This document shows, piece after piece, positions 55,841-64,000 of a stretch of 64,000 nt of DNA. Numbering within the stretch: position 1 is the first letter of the stretch; each line of letters begins with the position of its first letter. The DNA is from Pelodera strongyloides (taxonomy: Eukaryota > Nematoda > Chromadorea > Rhabditida > Rhabditidae), in NCBI GenBank assembly GCA_036852015.1, contig JAANDG010000612.1:22228-86227 (forward strand). The letters run 5' to 3'. Below the pieces are notes generated by a model that saw nothing but the letters and a program-made list of their open reading frames with translations, had not been told where the DNA came from and ran no database searches. The position numbers and the translations under genes were made by a program.

Positions 55841-56031
55841 TCTTATTATTATTAAGGAGATGAGTTTACTTTTTTGTTTATGTGAACGAGACGAAAATTA
55901 GAATATCTAAAGGTTATAGAGAGCCGGAGCCCAGTCTTGAGCAAGCGAAATCGAATCTTTTCACACAAGTATGCTCACTGTTCCTGCATTTTAATCTTTG
56001 AAGTCGTCTCAGGCGGCGATAGCCGTCTGGT
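55841..56031 (+). mobile_element. Dispersed repeat, TATATAAAGGAGAAGA family (copy 5)
   Basis: Contains GGAGCCCAGTCTTGAGCAAG and ends AGGCGGCGATAGCCGTCTGG. The 5' end is partly deleted. Confidence 0.8.
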
Positions 56032-56802
56032 TTTATATATACTGTTTTCAGAGAAGGATGCAGGATTGCTGTGAAAAATCACCTTTTTAAATGAGATAGA
56101 ACATTTACAACTTCACGGTTACTTGTAGCTGCCCATTCCGAAGAATATTAGAACTTATGAAGTACAACTATTTTTCATATTTGCCTCGTCGATGCACTCC
56201 AGCCGAGTTTAGGTGGACGCAAGTGTGTGCTGTAGAATATTGCGTATATTTTCATAGTAGGAAATCACAACAATATGTGTCAACTGACCAAGCTAATGTG
56301 TGAATTTGTTATGTTTGACCGTACCACTGGGTGCAAAGCGGGTGAAAAAATCGTCCACTCACTCAGTAGTTTTTGTATGCAAATCTGATGTGCGGGGCAT
56401 TGTAACCGAGGCTTATAGTCCTGGAGTGGCTGCAGAACAACCACTATTCCGATGTGTACGTGTAACTTTGCTCTTAATGTATACAGTATACATTCCTACT
56501 GTAATATGTTTTATTTATTTTATATGTGTTTCTTGTAGGAAAGTTGTCATATCTCCGACGTGTACTACTATCTTCAGTTATTCTTCAAGCTAGAGGCCAT
56601 TTTGTAAATGATAACTTTGCAAAACATCCGTAGAAGAATCATAGAGATGGCATAGATCGTAGTCGAAAGTACTTCCTAAAACGGACTGTTCCTAAAACGG
56701 ACGGATTTGTAATAACCATTCTTACAAAGAGTTAACCTCTAGACTCATCAGAATTAAGTGAGTTCGTCTGAAGGGTGTTACCCCTTACATTCTACATTAA
56801 TA

Positions 56803-56886
56803 GTTAGGCTACGGGTAGTTAGACTACTGTTACTTAGGCTACTGGTAGTTAGGCTACGGTAGTTAGGCTACGGTAGTTAGGCTAGC
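56803..56886 (+). repeat. Short tandem repeat, ~14-bp unit GGTAGTTAGGCTAC
   Basis: Five to six imperfect units. It contains the nematode telomere hexamer TTAGGC, but always inside the 14-bp unit. Confidence 0.85.
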
Positions 56887-58211
56887 GTCGAAATCAGTCT
56901 CGGTACTTATTCCTTTAGATCAGTTATCTGGTGCCAGGTTGTCACGCCTCTGTTCACTGAGTTCACTATGTGATTCTGATCTGTTATCTTAACGGCTTAA
57001 TGGAGGTGAAATTGCCAAAAACAAAAGCAGTTTCTCCTAATTCTTGAAATAAACAGCCTATTCTTTTTATTTATTTATACAAAGTCTGAAGTTATTTACG
57101 TACCTTCATTATTAGATTTGCACGTGAGCCTATCATCATCATACGCATAGTACGCTCCGTGACTTGATTCGTTCGTACCTGACGATATGATTTTCTAAAT
57201 TTCTCTTTCTGTTCTTCTCTCTCTCGCATATCTCCCTATCTTTATCCATGTCTAACTCTCTCTTCAACTCTTCCGTTCTTTCACTCTACCTTTCTCTCTC
57301 CCTCTCTCTCTCTCCCCCTCTCTCTCTCTCTCTCTCTCTCTCGTTCTCTCTCTAAATCTCTCTTTCTCTCACAAGAAAGTGATCTCCGTAAGATTTGGCT
57401 ACCATGCTCTTAGAGAGACCCGCCCTATACATCATGCTCCAAATATATCGTTTCCTTCCGTACCTGTGCACCTAAATTTCTCACATTCAATGGGTTTCGC
57501 TTTGTATGCTTTCGGAAGTTTACGTGATATATTTCTTTCCCAGGCTCGTGCTCTCTCTCTAGCTCTCTCTCTCTCCCTCCCTCTCCCTCTCGTTGGTTTT
57601 TGAGCTACAGTTTCATAGATCGCTTGGGTCTCAGACACATTTCATAATGCAATAAAGGTAAACTCGCCCTCTAAAGTCGAGCATTTCTAAAATTGATAGT
57701 GCATGATTTTCTAAAGAGAATCTTCAGACGGACATGCATACTGCGTACGGATTGATGATTGTCGAACTAAACATCGTGAAACTGAATTCACGATACGCAG
57801 CTTCTGTCTATACTATAATTGCATTAAATTATCGAGCAACTAGTAGTGTAGTGTTCATCATATGTGCTAACTATCTATCCTGCCTAATAATGAATGGAAA
57901 ACATTCACGACACCCTTATAAAATATATGGACTATCTTTATCGAACTAATAAGAATTCCCTTTTTCAAATAATTGCTGACGTTTTTGCTCCCCGAGTGGA
58001 CACAGCCTGCGGGTAAAGAAACCCCACAGAAATCGTTGTATTTACATTAGAATTAACTGCGCGCGCACATTTCATACCAAAAACCCACCCTTTGTGGTGG
58101 TAATCGACTCCGATTTTGACTACTAATACTTCCTGTAAATGGTCCCTAAACATTTAACTCTAGGTTAAAATACTTACCTTTCGTATGCTAAACAAGGATT
58201 CATCGTTTACC

Positions 58212-58392
58212 TTAAAGCGAAATACCGGCCGTTTTTTGAAACGCATCGCAGACAACTGAATTCATACATATTTATGCTAATTTGCTAGAACTTAGCTCGA
58301 ATTTTTATTGTAATTTATATTCGTTTGCATATGCTGCATAGGAATGCTGCTGTACTCGATGCGTTTCAAAAACCGGCCGGTATTTCGCTTTA
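58212..58392. mobile_element. 181-bp TIR element, TTAAAGCGAAATACCGGCC family
   Basis: Well-preserved copy: TTAAAGCGAAATACCGGCC on the left, GGCCGGTATTTCGCTTTA on the right, with AACGCATCG inside both ends. Confidence 0.9.
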
Positions 58393-59053
58393 GTAAAACT
58401 AACTAATTGTAAGCTAAGAAAACGCCACCTTGTGGTTTCATGTAGTTGCTGATTAGGCAACGAACGCAGTAGTATGCCTAACTTATGATCCCGCGCCCAC
58501 ATGCGTGGGCCCAGGCGTGGCGGCCCAACCATTTGCGGGCGCCGATTATGCCCGCACCGACCTTAGTTTCTTCTGTGTATCTATCAAAAGACCTCAGACC
58601 TACCTTTATGTCCATGTGTCTGCCGTTGTGCGTGAAGTTTTTATCACTTTCTGACTTGTAATTAATTAATTAATCTGTTGTATTGTTGTGCTGTTTCCGC
58701 AATTCTTTCAAGGTTAACGCATCACCTGATAATACATAAACAATTTGATTTATTATGAAACTTACTTCCGAATACGGCACAGGAAACAATACTATATTTA
58801 CTTGTAATTTTATTACGGTTATTTAAATGTTATTCTTATATGAAACTGCAATGGGACTTTTTCCTGACCACTTTCCAGTTTCTCTTTCGTCTAACACCTC
58901 TTTATTTCGTACGATCCATCACTCGCTTTCCGTTTCTTGTAATTGATGTAACTGGCCCGCTTCAAATCGTCACGACCCATAACCCTTTAAAAATCGTCAG
59001 ACCAGCATGAAGCATCCCTTTAAAAATTATTTTAATATTTACATTTCCAGAAA

Positions 59054-61790
59054 ATGACCGTAAACTACTCTTTGGACGTGGCCTCGTCCTCCTTCCTTTG
59101 TCTTTATAAATTACTTTTTCGATGGAAGGGAAGTGTGTGGAAAAGTGTATGGGCAGAATTATTGATTTGGCTCGGAGCCTATTACATCATCTCGCTCACC
59201 TACAGATTTGCAATGAACGCATATCAAAGAGAGTGAGTTACTTTTATTTAATTAATAAAAATGAATTCTTTATTTTACTACAAAATACAAAAGGTAAACA
59301 TATCGTGTGAGTGGAAGTGCCGCGACTTTAAACCAAATTTCATTGTAAAATTTGTTTTCGCCAAGTTATTATACAAAAGGACAAGTTTGGGGGGTTTTCC
59401 TATTTTACAGCACATTACAGTAGTTTGAACTTTGACAACTGCACTTACTACAAAGGGCATAAACACGTAACAATGTCAAACTTCAAAATCCACTTTTGAA
59501 TGAGCGAACTTTGAACTTGAGACTTGCTTGGTCCGCAAACGTCCGCAAACTAATCCGCAAGGTCGTTTGGGTTCATTTACAAGGAAGAACGGATTGATAT
59601 GATATCATAATCAATATGTTCTGTGCGCCGAAAATATCCGCTGATTCGCTTGAACGATTTCCGGTTTTCTTTGAAAAAGAGAGCGATAAATGCCGATCGC
59701 AAACTTGCAAGTCAGTTTGCAATAGGGTGCATGCTTCAGCAATACAACATTTGAGAAATAATTCAGGTGCATTATAACACTAGTATGTGTATGGGTATGG
59801 AAATGGGCTTCAATGCAAATGAGCGTTAAAGCGATACATCAGCCGGATTTTGAAAAGTATACTGGACAACTGCATTCCCATCAGTTGTGTGCTAATTAGA
59901 ATGAAAAATCGCGCAGTTATTTGCATACACAACATGGGAATTCATCATCCAACACACGTTTCAAAAACCGACTGCTATACTGCTTTAATGACACCAATGT
60001 CAGAAAAGTGCGATACCAATATCAAAAGAGTCAATTTACCGAACACCGTTTGTTCAGGTTATTCGAAGACATTTGCATATTCTTCTACGCCTACAGTGAC
60101 TATATCCCCGTTACATTTATGCTCGGGTTCTATGTGAGTACGGTGTTCACAAGATGGTGGGAAGTAATACAGAATATTGGATGGGTGGACAGGTTGGTTT
60201 TATAAACTAGAATACTATGATTGAAGTTTGGCATTAGGAGCATATCGGAACGTTTTGCAAGTGTCTATTTTTCCAACGGCTGATTGATATACATACCATC
60301 TTCTTTTCATACAGTCCCTCCGGAAAGATGATAGATCACACAAATTTGTTAATTATTTTGTACAACATTTAAATCATAATTTTCAGTCCTATGCTCCTGA
60401 TATCGTGTGTTGTGAGAGGCGCAGATGATAAAGCCAGGATACTCCGGCGAAATATAATTAGGTGGCTATTTATAAAGCGGTTGAAATAAATATATTCTTT
60501 TCTCATTAACTTAGACAATAGACAGGCAGAGAAACATTTTATAACTAAAATGACATTTTAGATACTTGGTTCTAACCCAGGCAATGGTGCTACGAGATGT
60601 CTCTGCTGCGGTAAAGAAACGATTTCCAACAATGCAACATCTTGTTACCGCTGGTTGGTAACGAAGTTGTATGCCCATATTTTGCATATTTATTAGTAGC
60701 AAACTATCAGAACTTTTGTAATATTATCTCTGTCATGTCATACATTAACATGCTGTTGTTCGAGAGCGTTTTTCAATTAATCTAATTGTAAAGTAAAATC
60801 TCGACGGGAATTGAACCTTTGATATATTCCATAGCATTGGCGGCCTCTACCACTGCGCCACCAAAAACCATTTCAGGTCTGATGACGGAGAAAGAGATGA
60901 AAGTTTTCGACGAGATTGAGAGTCAGCATGCAAAATATTGGACTCCTATGCATTGGGTTTTCTCGCTGTGCAGACTTGCCCGGGAGGAGGGATATATTAA
61001 CAGCGATATTATTCTTGTTGATTTGCTAGAAGTAAGATTTCAATCTCGTTAGTTATCTAGAATTCTATTTACAATTGGCTTTCCATAGTGGAAGCTGGAA
61101 GGGGTGTGATACGCAAACGCAGTTAGATTTAGAATGCATATGGGGCCCAGTAGCGCTATTAATTTGTATTTTATACAATGACCAAGTGTTCGCAGGGATA
61201 TCGCAGCATTTACTTCCCCATTTGAGAAATATGATTTATGGAAGTTCCCTATTTGAGTTCACTTCAGTTCACTGAACAAGCGAGAACAAGTTAGATTCCT
61301 TTTTGCAGAAACTCCGTCAATACCGTGTGAATGTGCTGAATTTGACCATTTACGATTGGGTGCCCGTGCCGCTTGTCTATACTCAAGTAAGTCGGGGGTT
61401 TTTATTCTTTCCTTTACTATAAATGTCCCAAAACTTCATATTAACGTGAGTCCAGAGGGCTGGCTTGGAAAATCGGGTGGGAGGGGAAACTGGCCTGAAA
61501 GTGTCACGTTTTCAGGTTGTTCACCTCGCCGTGCGCAGTTTCTTCTTCATCGGACTCTTCAGTCGACAGTATCTGGACACGACAAAGAGGGATGTGTCAC
61601 CGATGCCCAATACGGTAAGAACCATTTTTTTCCAAATCTTTTCCCTGGTCTGATTTGAACCTGTTCGTTTCTTTTTGTTTAACTCGCGTCTCTAAGCTAC
61701 ACTAAGATGAAAGAGAGAGACAAAGAGAGAGAGAGACAAAGAGAGAGGAGAGAGAGAAAGAGAGAAAGAGAGAGCGTGAGTTAGAGTCAG

Positions 61791-61829
<39 letters not shown>

Positions 61830-63430
61830 TTGCGACGAATCTATGTGGGATAGTTTTCCTCCATCGATAATTAAATACATCATATATCGATGCACATATC
61901 AGCTAATGAGTAGAGTAGACGAAGATTACTTCCTTTTGATTTACTTCGAATTTGCGTGTTGTGGCATATTTTACTACCACTTTATTATGTTTTATTGATT
62001 TAGCATGTGTATTTTATAACACAAACTGCACGTTACATTGCTTTCTTTGATTGTCTTTGTGCGTAATAAATTATTATTATTATTATAAGAGTTCCAAATT
62101 AGCTTTCAAATAAATAGTTGCCCTTCTAGCGCGACATCTATGTGCCGGTGATGTCGATCTTCCAATTCATTTGCTTCGTCGGGTGGATGAAAGTTGCCGA
62201 AGTACTTTTGAATCCATTAGGAGAAGACGATGATGATGTGGAGACGAATTGGATCCTGGACAGGAATTTACAAGTATGAGAGCTACTTCTACATTCTATC
62301 TATATATCTAAAATAGGTTGTTCTCTATACTCTCTCTTCTCTCTATATTTCGTCTTTCCCTCTCTGCTTAAATAATTATCGTCATCTCACTGTCTCTCTG
62401 TGTCTGCCGTGTCTATGCATATACTCCGTAAATGAATCCCGAGCTTTATCGGAGAAACTTTGCACCTTCGAGCTTTTTCCGCTCCCGAATATTCTCCGAC
62501 AAGATTTTCGGGCCGAGCTCGGAAAAAAGGCGGGCCGAGCTCGGGAGCAGTCTGTTCCGTTTCCGAGCTTTGCCCGTGGATTTTCCTAGCTTTTTCCACA
62601 AATTTTCGTATTTCGAGCTCGGGCCGACTAAAAAACTTGTAGGAAACTAGTGAAAACTAGCTGGGTTTTCAGTGGGCCGAGCTCATAGTTGCTCATAGTA
62701 AATGTGTGCGTAGTTCGAACTTCTTCAACCTTTTAAATGCCGTCCTAAAACTTATTCTACGTTTCAGGTGGCCTTCTTGGTTGTCGACGACGCGTACGGC
62801 AAGTTCCCAACTCCCGAGAAGGACCCCTGGTGGGATATGATGCACCCGGAACCCCTGTACACTGCAGAAAGCGCCGCCCGAACTGTGAACCCACAAGTGG
62901 GCAGTTGTACGGAAATGTGAGTGTTTTCTCCTCGTTATCACTGTTAGCTTTTCTGTTTTATGGGGTTTAAGTTTCCCAAAAATTCGGTGTGATTCTGTCA
63001 ATACTAGCGTATTTCTGCACGAACAATGCATATATAATATGAAAAATTAAAAAAATATTCTCGTGTAGTTCTAAAATACTGTAAATTTTCAGCATACTTG
63101 GAAATTTGGAAATCCCATTATGTTATTGCGTATATGTAGTATTCGTAGATTTCCCTGCGTGCGCACTTCAAGTTATTACCTGATTGCTTATCCTTCGTGT
63201 GAATTCGTACAGTAGCATAGATAGCTGCATAAATTGACCTTCAGTTAGGCCTCAGTTGGCCTCAGCTCCCAATAATGACTTAATTGAGATGTAAGTTCAG
63301 GCATCCCGAAGACGATCATTTCATGGTTCGACCACGTCGTCGGATGGTTTCTCGTTCTAGCAAAATGGCGTGGGAAGACGTAGACGAAGACGATATTGTG
63401 CCGGTTAAGACTCTCGACAAGACGAGGTAA
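59054..63430 (+). CDS. Bestrophin-family calcium-activated chloride channel
   Basis: Pentameric membrane anion channel. Exons: 59054-59232, 60058-60192, 60387-60461, 60562-60653, 60877-61031, 61309-61386, 61516-61614, 62130-62273, 62768-62916, 63301-63430; 411 aa if the TAA at 63428-63430 ends the protein (AG|GTAAAA could instead be a donor). The start [14 protein letters not shown] matches the family. [10 protein letters not shown] at 76-85 keeps the three neck residues (Ile76, Phe80, Phe84) at the human positions, which confirms the exon 2 acceptor. [41 protein letters not shown] and SRQYLD follow. [18 protein letters not shown] (about 302-319) is the calcium-clasp segment with its Asp cluster. 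TTTCCAG three bases before the ATG looks like a trans-splice acceptor. A TIR element and a tRNA-like sequence lie in introns 1 and 4. Confidence 0.96.
59825..59988. mobile_element. 164-bp TIR element in bestrophin intron 1
   Basis: GTTAAAGCGATACATCAGCC on the left and AAAAACCGACTGCTATACTG followed by CTTTAA on the right; a diverged GCGAAATACC-family copy. Confidence 0.75.
60796..60869 (-). tRNA. tRNA-like sequence in bestrophin intron 4, antisense
   Basis: On the minus strand TGGCGCAGTGGTAGAG (A-box) and GGTTCAATTCCCGTCG (B-box) are clear and correctly spaced. Stems are largely unpaired. It ends only 7 bp before the exon 5 acceptor. Confidence 0.4.
61708..61829. repeat. AG-rich simple repeat in a bestrophin intron
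   Basis: (GA)n with CAAAGAGAGA interruptions. Confidence 0.95.
62950..63118 (-). repeat. Dispersed repeat, CCAAGTATGCTGAAAATTTAC family
   Basis: Inverted relative of 19945-20078: TTCCCAAAAATTCGGTGTGA ... TAAATTTTCAGCATACTTGG. It lies in the last bestrophin intron. Confidence 0.7.
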
Positions 63431-63624
63431 AAGAAGTAACTCGTGGTCTCTCTCTCTCGTTGTTTTCGCACTCTCTTTTTCTCTCGTTCTCGTATCTTCG
63501 ACTTCTCTCTCTCTTAGCTCCCTCCCGCCGCTCTCTCGCTATATCTTGCTCTCTCAAACTGTTTACTTTCGTATATTTCTTTCCATCTCTCTATATGTCT
63601 CTACTTTGTGTTAGGGGTATTGTC

Positions 63625-63770
63625 CAGAGGCCGCATTCACCAACACACAGGGAGCCTGCCCCAGGTTCACGAGCGCTCTGAATCTCTTCTGCTCTCGCAC
63701 TCTCTACGCACTGTTTAGCTCCCTGGGGAGGCCACGGAGGGCTCCCTGCGTGTTGGTGAATACGGCCTCA
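63625..63770. mobile_element. 146-bp palindromic element, CAGAGGCCGTATTCACC family (copy 2)
   Basis: CAGAGGCCGCATTCACCAAC on the left, GTTGGTGAATACGGCCTC on the right. The interior (GAGCGCTCTGAATCTCTTCT and following bases) is the reverse complement of copy 1 at 13234-13380. Confidence 0.85.
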
Positions 63771-63890
63771 GTTATAACTTGATAATATTTTCAGCGTTTT
63801 CTCATCAATGGATCTCTCGCTGTTTTCACGGTCTCTGGGCAAAAATTTGCAGTGCGATCATTTTTAGTTCTCTCTGTGCACGCCTAAAAA

Positions 63891-64000
63891 TTAAAGGGAT
63901 AGGTTCATCTCAAATAGTGCCTGTTTTTTTGTTTCTTTATTTTCTATAAGGGATAATAAAAATTTGGAATACAAAAGTAGTGTTCTATTTCAATACTCAC
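63891..64000. mobile_element. Copy of the TTAAAGGGATCGGTTCACC palindrome, cut by the window end
   Basis: TTAAAGGGATAGGTTCATCT ... AATAAAAATTTGGAATACAA ... CAATACTCAC matches the left arm of 38254-38619 closely. Confidence 0.85.

Larger units (their letters stand above)
53718..58211. other. Intergenic between collagen B and bestrophin, part 2
   Basis: AT-rich DNA with CT/AG simple repeats (54240-54355, 55158-55220, 55395-55530, 57204-57370, 57549-57593), one dispersed repeat (55841-56031) and a TTAGGC-containing tandem patch (56803-56886). ORFs such as 56300-56593 have no family or splice support. Confidence 0.5.
63431..64000. other. Downstream of bestrophin: simple repeat and two mobile fragments
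   Basis: A CT-rich tract (63447-63605), the palindromic element at 63625-63770 and the truncated palindrome at 63891-64000. If the bestrophin reading frame is spliced on, further exons lie outside the window. Confidence 0.6.

Noticed and set aside
56300..56593. 97-aa hydrophobic open frame
   Set aside because: No recognisable family, no convincing splice sites or start context.
56803..56886. Interstitial nematode telomere (TTAGGC)n
   Set aside because: The hexamer occurs only within a 14-bp unit, never as consecutive TTAGGC.
60004..60057. Earlier acceptor for bestrophin exon 2
   Set aside because: It would insert 18 residues before the neck; the acceptor at 60057 restores family spacing exactly.

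Overview
The window is intron-rich eukaryotic DNA from a nematode. The strongest evidence is two minus-strand cuticle collagen genes with the nematode-specific layout: a short N-terminal membrane or signal block, a furin-type RxxR site, interrupted Gly-X-Y blocks, paired cysteines, and in one case a CEHC...RTPPGY ending. Most introns begin GTAAG/GTNNG and end TTTTAG/TTTCAG. Acceptor-like TTTCAG/TTTAG sequences sit directly before several start codons, which fits spliced-leader trans-splicing. I cannot place the species more finely.

Positions 1-32,900 carry plus-strand genes: (1) the 3' part of Drosha, the pri-miRNA RNase III (627-4973; 5' exons lie outside the window); (2) an RS/RGG-rich protein (5781-10366); (3) a second Arg/Asp/Gly/Pro-rich protein with a tandem RDPRG repeat (10727-13989); (4) MICOS subunit Mic10 (14809-15906); (5) a kappa-class glutathione transferase (16425-19546); (6) a C2H2 zinc-finger protein with a FAR1/MULE-transposase-like Cys/His domain (20901-27370); (7) a small leucine-zipper protein (28178-31532, tentative); (8) a small membrane-anchored Ser/Pro-rich protein (32136-32860). 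Genes 2-5 are closely spaced and could be co-transcribed.

Positions 33,134-37,412 are one 35-bp minisatellite of about 120 units. Three palindromic foldback elements follow in a row (37,840-39,890). The last is a 1.1-kb inverted repeat with a tRNA-like sequence in each arm, ending about 50 bp from the stop of the first collagen gene. Collagen A (39,940-43,687) and collagen B (47,387-48,857) are on the minus strand; collagen B has an 87-nt poly-C (poly-G on the coding strand) tract in intron 1. From 48,858 to 59,053 I see no convincing protein gene, only dispersed repeats, simple repeats and tRNA-like sequences. A bestrophin chloride channel gene (59,054-63,430, plus strand) closes the window.

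Nearly every intron and intergenic space carries copies of a limited set of short non-autonomous foldback or dispersed repeats. At least ten families recur inside this one window. All exon coordinates were read by eye from splice motifs, frame continuity and family similarity; no alignment or search was run.
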